Assembly: GCA_021776245.1 (NCBI GenBank)
Contig: JAJFGF010000062.1
Location: forward strand, 1-64,000
From: Hyphococcus sp.
GTDB taxonomy: Bacteria; Pseudomonadota; Alphaproteobacteria; Caulobacterales; Parvularculaceae
Length of the DNA: 64,000 bases
Direction: 5' to 3'
Shown here: in pieces, positions 18,177 through 24,751 of the stretch
Numbering within the stretch: the first letter of the stretch is position 1
How the letters are laid out: each line of letters starts with the position of its first letter
Notes under the pieces: model-generated
The model's database searches: none
What the model was told of the DNA's origin: nothing
The model's input: only the letters and a program-made list of their open reading frames with translations
Program-made: the position numbers and the translations under genes

Positions 18177-19034
18177 GTGACCGAAGCACACCACTTGCCG
18201 GAAATCAGTTTCGAAAAGATCGGCCTGCAAAAGCTGCGCACCGCGATCTGGCGTTCACCGGCGCCGGACAGGAAAATGCCGCTGCTTTTTTTCAATGGCG
18301 TCGGCGCCAATCTTGAGATCGCGCAACCTCTTGGCGATCTCTTAAGCGACCGCGATGTCATTAGTTTTGACCTGCCGGGCATTGGCGGCTCGCCGCGCCC
18401 GCTCGCGCCTTACCGTCCCTGGTGGGTTGCTTATGCGGCGCGGCAAATCCTGAAACGCAACGGCTATGACAAAGTCGATGTCATGGGGGTTTCCTGGGGC
18501 GGCGGCGCGGCCCAGCAATTTACGTTTCAGTATCAGAAAATCGCTAACCGCCTCATTCTTGCAGCGACCTCGCCGGGCGTCATCATGGTGCCGGGCGACA
18601 TCGGCGCGCTGTCAAAAATGGCGCATCCCATGCGCTATACCAATCAGGATTATCTGATCAAGCATTTTGAAACGCTTTATGGGGACGAGCCCGGCGGCGC
18701 GCATCTTTTTGCGGAACATATGCGGCCGCCGACGATCAGAGGCTATCTGGCGCAGCTGACCGCCATGGCCGGATGGACGGCCCTGCCGTTTCTGCCCTTT
18801 ATCAAACAAAAGACGTTGATCCTCGCCGGCGACAAGGACAAAATCGTTCCCGTCGCCAACGCCCATATGCTGAAATTCATGCTGCCCAACGCAGAAATTC
18901 ACGTGATCCAAGGCGGCGGGCATCTGTTCCTGTTGTCGCGCGCGACAGAAATTATGTCGGTGATGACCGATTTTCTCGATGCGGAAGATGCGGCGCGCGA
19001 ACCGGACGACATGATTGCGATGCAGCTTGCGTAA
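18177..19034 (+). CDS. phaZ: Intracellular medium-chain PHA depolymerase (PhaZ)
   Basis: An alpha/beta hydrolase of 285 residues that should release 3-hydroxyacids from stored PHA. The nucleophile elbow GVSWGGG (Ser106) with the following AAQQF is characteristic of the PhaZ group of mcl-PHA loci. Asp of LAGDKDKIVP and His of GGGHLFLL complete the triad. LLFFNGVGANLEIAQPL carries the oxyanion-hole segment. I chose GTG 18177 because the peptide then begins like the family; an in-frame TTG at 18150 would start inside the inverted repeat. It follows phaC by about 180 bases and is probably in the same transcript. Confidence 0.9.
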   Translation: MTEAHHLPEISFEKIGLQKLRTAIWRSPAPDRKMPLLFFNGVGANLEIAQPLGDLLSDRDVISFDLPGIGGSPRPLAPYRPWWVAYAARQILKRNGYDKVDVMGVSWGGGAAQQFTFQYQKIANRLILAATSPGVIMVPGDIGALSKMAHPMRYTNQDYLIKHFETLYGDEPGGAHLFAEHMRPPTIRGYLAQLTAMAGWTALPFLPFIKQKTLILAGDKDKIVPVANAHMLKFMLPNAEIHVIQGGGHLFLLSRATEIMSVMTDFLDAEDAAREPDDMIAMQLA

Positions 19035-19082
19035 TTTTATATTGGTCGCGTTCGGCGCTTACGCGCCTCACCCAACCGCAAG

Positions 19083-19132
19083 TTTGTCGGAGACGCCGAC
19101 AAACGGCCCCCGTTGACAGCTTTGCTGTCAAC
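19083..19132 (+). other. Two consecutive RNA hairpins in phaZ-phasin gap
   Basis: TTTGTCGG/CCGACAAA (19083-19103, 5-base loop) and GTTGACAGC/GCTGTCAAC (19112-19132, TTT loop) follow each other just ahead of the phasin ribosome site. Neither has a T-run, so they look like message-stabilising or processing hairpins, not terminators. Confidence 0.55.
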
Positions 19133-19166
19133 TGCTGAAAACGCTCCCGAATTAGGAGATTCCACT

Positions 19167-19574
19167 TTGGCGAAAACACCAGCAGACACCGCCCGCAAAA
19201 TCTGGCTCGCCGGCATCGGCGCCTATGGCAAGGCGTTTACCGAAGCGCAGGAATCGCTCGCGAAAATGGGCGGCGATACATCCCGCGTCTTTGAGGAACT
19301 CGTCGCCAAGGGCGAAGAAATCGAAGACGCCGTCGAGACCCGCGGCCGTGAGCTTGCCAAACAGGTCGCCGCGCCGTCTTTTTCCATCGATGAGCGCATT
19401 AAACAGATGCGGGCGCGCCTGAAACTCGGCGACGACGATGATGGTGACCGGTTCGAGGCCATCGAAGCCCGCCTTGACGCGATCGAAGACAAACTCGATG
19501 CGCTGCTCGCGAAATCAAAAAAGCCGCAAAAGAAAAAACCCGGCAAAAAGCCCTCTAAAAATATCGCGGATTAA
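19167..19574 (+). CDS. Second phasin (PHA granule-associated protein)
   Basis: The TTG at 19167 has AGGAG 8 bases upstream and gives a 135-residue protein beginning MAKTPADTARKIWLAGIGAYGKAF, the canonical opening of PhaF/PhaI phasins. FEELVAKGEEIEDAVE is matched in the first phasin (FEDLIAKGEKVEANAQ). A coiled-coil stretch (FEAIEARLDAIEDKLDALLA) and a Lys/Pro tail follow. The track-style ATG at 19113 would start inside the second RNA hairpin and is rejected. It ends about 10 bases ahead of the TetR gene, so the two are cotranscribed. Confidence 0.85.
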   Translation: MAKTPADTARKIWLAGIGAYGKAFTEAQESLAKMGGDTSRVFEELVAKGEEIEDAVETRGRELAKQVAAPSFSIDERIKQMRARLKLGDDDDGDRFEAIEARLDAIEDKLDALLAKSKKPQKKKPGKKPSKNIAD

Positions 19575-19583
19575 CGCGCCGCA

Positions 19584-20237
19584 ATGGCCGGCAAAGTCAA
19601 AACAAGAGACCGGATTTTAAAAACCGCCCTCGCTCTCTTTAACCAGGAAGGCGAGCACCAGGTTTCAACTGTGGACATCGCCGCAGTGATGGGGATCAGC
19701 CCCGGCAATCTCTATTATCATTTCAAGGGCAAGGAAGTGATTATCGAAGCGCTCTATGACGATTTCGAAGAAGAAATGCGTCAGGTGTTATCGGCGCCGA
19801 TAAAGCGCGCCCTCGACATCGAAGACAATTGGGTTTTCGTTTATATCCTGTTTGAAGAAATCAATGATTTCCGGTTTTTCTATTACGGCCTTGCATCGGT
19901 ATTGGAGCGCTGTCCGAATTTGCGCCCGCGCTTTGCACGCCTGTTAAAGCTCAAACAGGAAACCGTCGATGCGGTCTTAACGTCGCTTGCAAAAGCGGGC
20001 CTTGTTGCGTTTGGCCCCGGCGAGCAGGCAGCGCTTGCAACGCGCCTCGCCGCGCATCTGACATTCTGGCTGCAATATCGCGACCTCACCGCGCCGGCCC
20101 AAACGGGGAAAAATTCCGGCCGCGCGATCATCAATGACGGGGTCTATTCCACGATGATCCAGATCGCGCCTTATATAATCAGCCACCGGGAACCTTATGC
20201 GGCGTTGTTAGCGGAGTATTTTAAAAAGCAGGGTTGA
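19584..20237 (+). CDS. phaD: TetR-family regulator, PhaD-like
   Basis: A 217-residue TetR protein. The N-terminal helix-turn-helix reads RILKTALALFNQEGEHQVST and ISPGNLYYHFKGKEVIIEAL. The remainder is an all-helical ligand-binding domain (NDFRFFYYGLASVLERCPNL), like PhaD of pseudomonads, which activates pha operons in response to a fatty-acid intermediate. Position as last gene of the pha cluster supports this. The inverted repeats at 18127 and 15501 are candidate operators. PhaD identity is inferred from neighbourhood and overall look. Confidence 0.75.
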   Translation: MAGKVKTRDRILKTALALFNQEGEHQVSTVDIAAVMGISPGNLYYHFKGKEVIIEALYDDFEEEMRQVLSAPIKRALDIEDNWVFVYILFEEINDFRFFYYGLASVLERCPNLRPRFARLLKLKQETVDAVLTSLAKAGLVAFGPGEQAALATRLAAHLTFWLQYRDLTAPAQTGKNSGRAIINDGVYSTMIQIAPYIISHREPYAALLAEYFKKQG

Positions 20238-20258
20238 TGGGACCCGCCCGCACTGACA

Positions 20259-20301
20259 GCGCATTCTCCGCCAATAAGCATTGATGTTGCGGAGAATGCG
20301 C
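20259..20301. terminator. Large hairpin between convergent genes
   Basis: GCGCATTCTCCGC and GCGGAGAATGCGC form a perfect 13-base stem around a 17-base loop, with further pairing outside (CCCGC/GCGGG). It lies between the end of the TetR gene and the end of the minus-strand cluster. No T-run, so it acts as a folding barrier or bidirectional terminator at most. Confidence 0.55.
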
Positions 20302-20355
20302 CGGTGCGGGTCTCCCCCTGCACGCTATCGCCCGAGTGGTCCGTCACATGACGGC

Positions 20356-20571
20356 TCAGCCATGCTGCGGCGCCTTACCGCGCGTATAGCCGGTGATGTT
20401 ATTGCCGCCCGGCCCTCTGATATTTTGCGGCGGGTGGCCATGAATTGTGTTCATGATCCCGCTCATACATTGGCTATGGGTCGCGGCGTTCTGGGTCCCG
20501 CCCGGCGTTTCCACCGGCCAGCAGGTTGAGGCGCTGATCACAATGTCCTCCTGGCAAAACCAACAAATCAT
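20356..20571 (-). CDS. Small Cys-containing protein, last gene of patatin operon
   Basis: A 71-residue protein with AAAGGAGGAG 3-8 bases ahead of its ATG, one of the strongest ribosome sites here, so it is translated despite its size. It begins MICWFCQEDIVISASTCW: CxxC near the start and a third Cys at 17, a fourth at 35. The rest is Gly/Asn/His/Pro-rich with no helix-forming pattern. No signal peptide. It starts 31 bases after the patatin stop. Metal or disulphide binding is possible. An immunity or chaperone-like role for the patatin is speculation from position only. Confidence 0.65.
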   Translation of the reverse strand: MICWFCQEDIVISASTCWPVETPGGTQNAATHSQCMSGIMNTIHGHPPQNIRGPGGNNITGYTRGKAPQHG

Positions 20572-20602
20572 TTTCTCCTCCTTTGTCCTGACAATTTCAA
20601 TG

Positions 20603-21613
20603 TCATGTCCAGCTTTGCGCGACCCAGTTCTTAACGCCGGCCCATGCTGGTGTTTTCATATAGCTTTCGGTCCAGGTCACGAGCTTGGCTGCGTTCTTCC
20701 AGCCATCCAGCTCGAATGGTTCGGGGAGCGCATAATTGCCGCGGCAATAATTGCCACGCAATATTTTTGCCGCATTGATGTCGGCAATCTGTGCGGTGCC
20801 GTCCATCGTCAAGGCGAGAAGCGCCATGGCCGGCGTTGACTTGGACTGGCGGGGCCACATCCAGTGCGTAACGCCCCAGGAAAGTGGCTTTGGAATGTCC
20901 GCTGGGGGAATGCCTTGCGGGGAAAGGCCGGTGCCAAGCGACAACAGCCGCAGATCAGCCTGGTTGCTGACAAATCCGCCGGAGATGGCTTCACTCAATG
21001 CGGTGACCGCAGGATTATTCGCAAACACGCCGCCATCGGCGAAGAATCCATAAGGGTTGACGGCGAAAGGCGGAAAATATGTCGGCGCCGCTGACGTCGC
21101 GACGGCGGCGTCCTGCATCAGCATGGATTTATACGGGTTATTGTTGGCGTTTGAAAAAGTGCATGGCTCCCAGGAATGGGTTGCGTTGTCCCAAAGTCGC
21201 GCGCTATTGACGACAACAAGTTTCTTTGCGTCAGACAGCGCAACGCCGCCCAGTAATTGCCCTGCAATTTTGCGCAATCCGTCATTGACATATTGTGTCG
21301 AAAAATAGCCCGGACCCGATCCAAGCGCCGTCAATTCCGCAGGATGCGCATTAGCGTCAGGAACGTCCTCAGCGGCGCCGAACCATCCATTCGGTTCAAA
21401 GATCGTGCCGCCTTCATTCTGGTAGAGATTGACAATCGTTTTGATGTCAACGCCGTTCGCCAGCGCCAGCGCGATCAACCCGCCTGTTGACGTGCCCGCA
21501 TAACCGTCAGCTTTTGAGATCACCTGATAGTCTTTATCAAGATCTTGAATAAGCAACGCGGTGATTAGTCCACGAATGCCGCCGCCATCGCATGACAGGA
21601 TTTTAAAGGTCAT
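20603..21613 (-). CDS. Patatin-like phospholipase
   Basis: A 336-residue patatin-fold acyl hydrolase. The oxyanion motif CDGGGIRG (residues 8-15), nucleophile elbow GTSTGG (Ser42) and DGG (Asp193) make the Ser-Asp dyad complete. No signal peptide, so it acts in the cytosol or is exported by a specialised system. The C-terminal ~100 residues have Trp-rich phrases (GVTHWMWPRQS, WTESYMKTPAWAGVKNW) that might contact membranes. GAGGAG precedes the start. It lies third after the sigma-54 promoter at 23491. Patatin lipases serve as virulence, predation, type VI or phage-defence effectors; which applies is unknown. Confidence 0.88.
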   Translation of the reverse strand: MTFKILSCDGGGIRGLITALLIQDLDKDYQVISKADGYAGTSTGGLIALALANGVDIKTIVNLYQNEGGTIFEPNGWFGAAEDVPDANAHPAELTALGSGPGYFSTQYVNDGLRKIAGQLLGGVALSDAKKLVVVNSARLWDNATHSWEPCTFSNANNNPYKSMLMQDAAVATSAAPTYFPPFAVNPYGFFADGGVFANNPAVTALSEAISGGFVSNQADLRLLSLGTGLSPQGIPPADIPKPLSWGVTHWMWPRQSKSTPAMALLALTMDGTAQIADINAAKILRGNYCRGNYALPEPFELDGWKNAAKLVTWTESYMKTPAWAGVKNWVAQSWT

Positions 21614-21686
21614 TGTTTTCTCCTCTGATTGGGAAACTGCGCGCCGCTATTGGTTCGCCCGCTAACGGCGCGCTGGTCACCAACGA

Positions 21687-22067
21687 TTATTTCGGACTAA
21701 TCGTGATCACGAAGATATCGTCTGTCGGGCCACCGAGAACGTGAGCCCAATCGACGTCGAACAGGTCGGTGCTTCCCGGACCCGTTCCGACAAAGGCCAT
21801 CTGGCCATTATCGTCCCGCCCCATTTGCAATATGACGTCATGTGTGCCGGGCGGCGGCCCATAGAAGCGCACATGCAGATCTATGCGATAGTCAGCAAAC
21901 GCGATACCCGCGATGTCAACAGTTCCCTGTTTCAGACCGTTATTTGCTATTGGATCGCCATCGTGAAGCTCCTGCGTATAGAGCCAATTGCAATTGGCGA
22001 GGGCGATGTTTTCCAACGTTGGCGTGTATGTCGTATTGTTTTTTATTCTTACAGTTCCTGTAGGCAT
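21687..22067 (-). CDS. Small beta-rich protein of the sigma-54 operon
   Basis: A 126-residue protein starting after GGAGG, without signal peptide. The opening TVRIKNNTTYTPTLENIAL and later strands (RIDLHVRFYGPPPGTHDVIL, DDIFVITISP) suggest one beta-sandwich domain. In character it recalls small membrane-binding or inclusion-forming proteins, but I cannot align it to a named family. It lies between the 416-residue protein and the patatin, all co-directional with gaps of about 70-105 bases, so cotranscription is likely. Confidence 0.65.
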   Translation of the reverse strand: MPTGTVRIKNNTTYTPTLENIALANCNWLYTQELHDGDPIANNGLKQGTVDIAGIAFADYRIDLHVRFYGPPPGTHDVILQMGRDDNGQMAFVGTGPGSTDLFDVDWAHVLGGPTDDIFVITISPK

Positions 22068-22173
22068 TTCATCCTCCGTAATTTACCAGTTCGAGTTGGG
22101 ATTATTCCGGCCGCGCCGCCATTTTCGACCGCTCTTGATGCAGCCGAAAATGGACAACACAAAACGATCCCGA

Positions 22174-23424
22174 TTAACTCGGGGGCGCGAATGCCACTTT
22201 TGAATTGACGCCAAAGACCTGCGGCGTTGAATCACCCGGTATGGGCATTTCAATCGTCGTTGTTTTCGGTCCCGACACTTTTTTGATGCCGGAGTTCTGG
22301 CCGATATCGAAACGGAATCCGAAAATATCAAGCCAGTTGACATCGGCGTCTGCGTGAGCGCCGATATATTGCTCATAGGTTTCCGTGGTCGTTGTGAGCG
22401 TCATTGACGGTTTGTAAAGGACGACAAGCGCTTCGGGCACCAGGTGCATCGGCCCGTGTATGCCAAACACCGATTGGGTGTTGACGCCGGGGATATTAGG
22501 CTCCAGCGCCACGCTTGGATTGACAAATGTTGGGAAATACCAGCTGCCGCGAACAATATTATAGGATTCCGCGCCCTTCGCTTTAAAGTTCAGCGAAAAT
22601 GCCTTGTCTTGAATGATCCTCGACGTGTTGATCTTATTTCGCGTTTTTGTTGTCAGACATTTTTGCTCGACCGACTGGTCATAAAGAATTTTCCAGTCGC
22701 TTTTCACCTCAGTTTTTGAATTAATTGTGATGTCGAGATCCCAGGTGTCGGCGTCGTAGCTGTCCCAGTTTGTTTTGTCCTGGGAGAGATTTCCGGAAAT
22801 TCCGAACCGCGGCACTTGCTCCGATTCACCGCCAAGCGGCGTAATGCCAATCTGATCCGAAGACAGATCCGCCTGCGCCTTACCAATGGCGCCATTCATT
22901 GTTTTCGTGATCTTCGCCAGTTCATTACGCAACGTGGTCAATTCTGACTGTTTAGCCAAAATTTCCGAATTATATTGAAAGCCGTCAACCGAAGCCAACC
23001 ATTTGCCGAAGCTGTCAACAGTGCCATTTTCACTCTGATTTTGCGCCTTCCAGTTCGAATAGGCGGAATGCGCCTTCAGCAAGATCACATTAAGTTCATT
23101 GGCGACGTTTGCGACCATCGTCTGAGCGTGCATGTAGTCCTTATTGCTTGTGGAGTCCGGTACTTTTAACGACGTGATCAGCGTGCTGTACCCGTTATAG
23201 AACGTACCGCTCTCAGGCGTTAAGAAACCGCCTACGCCCGCTGATGTAATGTTTGCAGAATTATAGATGCTTTCCAGCGTTCCATCGACCCACTCTGCGG
23301 CATAGGGAACGGTTGCGAATTGAAAGACGGATGATCCGTCAGCACTGGCCAGGCCGGGAAACTTGTTGACCAGGGCGTCATAGAAATATTTGAATTGTGT
23401 TTGTTCACCTGTGTAGCTTGGCAT
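22174..23424 (-). CDS. Unknown 416-aa protein, first gene after the sigma-54 promoter
   Basis: Start ATG 23424 has AAGGAG 8-9 bases upstream. No signal peptide. Residues ~1-170 are mixed, ~160-205 are helical and heptad-like (ILAKQSELTTLRNELAKITK), and ~215-410 are beta-rich with two repeated-looking strands, ending in a Pro/Gly segment. No catalytic motif. It is the promoter-proximal gene of the operon with the small beta-rich protein, patatin and Cys protein. A helical N-terminus plus beta C-terminus fits pore-forming or structural proteins, but this is only a resemblance. Confidence 0.65.
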   Translation of the reverse strand: MPSYTGEQTQFKYFYDALVNKFPGLASADGSSVFQFATVPYAAEWVDGTLESIYNSANITSAGVGGFLTPESGTFYNGYSTLITSLKVPDSTSNKDYMHAQTMVANVANELNVILLKAHSAYSNWKAQNQSENGTVDSFGKWLASVDGFQYNSEILAKQSELTTLRNELAKITKTMNGAIGKAQADLSSDQIGITPLGGESEQVPRFGISGNLSQDKTNWDSYDADTWDLDITINSKTEVKSDWKILYDQSVEQKCLTTKTRNKINTSRIIQDKAFSLNFKAKGAESYNIVRGSWYFPTFVNPSVALEPNIPGVNTQSVFGIHGPMHLVPEALVVLYKPSMTLTTTTETYEQYIGAHADADVNWLDIFGFRFDIGQNSGIKKVSGPKTTTIEMPIPGDSTPQVFGVNSKVAFAPPS

Positions 23425-23490
23425 TCTGCATTCTCCTTGATTTCTTCAAACTGTCATTGCGCGATCGGTGTGACCGCGCGTTAACCATTC

Positions 23491-23506
23491 GCAAGGAGCG
23501 TGCCAA
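23491..23506 (-). promoter_or_regulatory. Sigma-54 (-24/-12) promoter
   Basis: Read on the minus strand: TTGGCACG, CTCC, TTGC. This matches the RpoN consensus YTGGCACG-N4-TTGC at every position. The predicted start site is about 12 bases beyond the GC, leaving a ~55-base leader to the 416-aa gene. A sigma-54 activator is encoded 3.6 kb away in the same cluster. Confidence 0.9.
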
Positions 23507-23562
23507 TTTGGCACACAAGCAAAATCAACGCGTTAGGAAGAAAAAGGCCTGCGGCGGCGCGG

Positions 23563-23591
23563 TGTCCGACATGTCGGCGACATGTCGGACA
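23563..23591. promoter_or_regulatory. Double palindrome, candidate enhancer (UAS) of the sigma-54 activator
   Basis: TGTCCGACATGT and its reverse complement ACATGTCGGACA flank CGGCG. CCGACATGTCGG is itself a palindrome and recurs nearly whole in the second half, so two overlapping two-fold sites lie side by side. Centre is about 75 bases ahead of the -24 element, the classic place for an enhancer-binding protein. Confidence 0.75.
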
Positions 23592-23612
23592 GTCAAAAAG
23601 CAGGTAAAGCTC

Positions 23613-24104
23613 TCAGGCGCCGGCGGCGATGCCGAGATCAAATGCGTAGGAACGCGGCCGCGCTTTGGCGTTCTGCTGCGCAATCAAGATCGAAAGCGAT
23701 CCGGCCAGGGTCCATTGTCCGTTCTTCGCCGTGATCTTCAAGGGATGCAGCGCGGGGATAGTCGTCACGGTTTCAATGTCGCGAAGATTGATCATTTGCG
23801 GCAGACCCCATTCCCGGACCACCGCACAAGCGTCAAATTTATTGAATGGCGAAAGCCTTTTGCCCGGTTTTTTTCCGCGCCGTGTCGCGGCGAGAACAAG
23901 GCTGGAGATTTTCATTTGCGCATTTGCGGCGACAGGCGCCGAGGCGCTCACCGCAATAGCCAGTGCGTCGCCGTGCTGAAACGACCAGGCGCCGCCGCCC
24001 GCTTCATGTTGCCGGGGCGGCCCGCCGACTTCGCCCGACAGCGCAACACCCAGAGGCTTACCGGGATTTTCGGCGTCAAAGGAAAGGGAAAGGAGGTAGT
24101 GCAA
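23613..24104 (-). CDS. Paralogue B, PixA/AidA-like small protein
   Basis: I choose TTG 24104 because GGAGG lies 6 bases upstream and the peptide then begins YLLSLSFDAENPGK just after the start, aligned with the paralogue (YHLDLMFDVDQVTK). The track-like GTG at 24134 is in a stretch that also encodes a 17-codon ATG frame. The 163-residue product shares with paralogue A the phrase ALHPLKITAKNGQWTLAGSL and an opening strand pair. The tail (LSILIAQQ, RSYAFDLG) faintly recalls PixA/AidA inclusion-body proteins. Its stop lies 22 bases from the enhancer candidate. Confidence 0.6.
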   Translation of the reverse strand: MHYLLSLSFDAENPGKPLGVALSGEVGGPPRQHEAGGGAWSFQHGDALAIAVSASAPVAANAQMKISSLVLAATRRGKKPGKRLSPFNKFDACAVVREWGLPQMINLRDIETVTTIPALHPLKITAKNGQWTLAGSLSILIAQQNAKARPRSYAFDLGIAAGA

Positions 24105-24208
24105 ATTACGCCTCCGATCTCGGTGCGCCAACACCAGAACTACAATTAAGAATTTTCATTTTTCTCTTTCCGTCAGTTGGCTGAATAAGACGACTTAATT
24201 TTCACAAA

Positions 24209-24751
24209 TTACTCTTCGATGTCTCCTCCGGAGCCCGTGCTGCCCTCTGGATCAAAATAAAACAGGCGCGGAATTTGTTGCGGGGCGCCGTCCTGACCGC
24301 GTTTTTCGATCAGCACCGACAAATAGCCGGAAATTTCCCATTGTCCGTTGGGCGCACAGACGACCAACGGGTGCAGCGCCTTAACGGTAATTTCGGTTCT
24401 AACGTCGTCATCGTCTTCCCCGCGTTCCGGAATACCCCAATCGGCAACGCGGATGCTCGCCCGATGCTGGTCAAACAGGGAGAGAAAGTTTTTCGGTGAG
24501 CTTGACGCTGACAGGGTTGGGATCGACGCCAGGGTCAAATCGGTGACCGTGAACTGCGCTTTGTCCTTTTTTTGCGCCGTCGCCTTCACCGTCACAAAAA
24601 TCTCATCCCCTGCATTGAAATGAAATGTGCCGGCGAGACGACCTTCCCGTTGAAATGGCGTGCCCTTGGGGCCGTCAATATGATAGTGCAGCGCCTTCGT
24701 AACCTGATCCACGTCGAACATCAGATCGAGATGATAAATGCGTTTAGCCAT
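24209..24751 (-). CDS. Paralogue A, PixA/AidA-like small protein
   Basis: A 180-residue hydrophilic protein whose start overlaps the end of the kinase gene by 8 bases, implying translational coupling. Phrases: YHLDLMFDVDQVTKALHYHI, GDEIFVTVKATAQKKDKAQF, ALHPLVVCAPNGQWEISGYL and LFYFDPEG. The GDEIxW/V strand followed by a late YFDP is the layout of PixA/AidA proteins, though I could not confirm it. It is paralogous to the next gene. With the kinase it forms an operon separate from the sigma-54-driven one. Confidence 0.7.
   Translation of the reverse strand: MAKRIYHLDLMFDVDQVTKALHYHIDGPKGTPFQREGRLAGTFHFNAGDEIFVTVKATAQKKDKAQFTVTDLTLASIPTLSASSSPKNFLSLFDQHRASIRVADWGIPERGEDDDDVRTEITVKALHPLVVCAPNGQWEISGYLSVLIEKRGQDGAPQQIPRLFYFDPEGSTGSGGDIEE

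Noticed and set aside
19113-19166. N-terminal extension of the second phasin
   Set aside because: Starts within an RNA hairpin, lacks a ribosome site and has no phasin character; TTG 19167 fits better.
23499-23515. Plus-strand TTGGCAC overlapping the sigma-54 site
   Set aside because: The matching -12 TTGC is absent on the plus strand; the symmetry is incidental to the minus-strand promoter.
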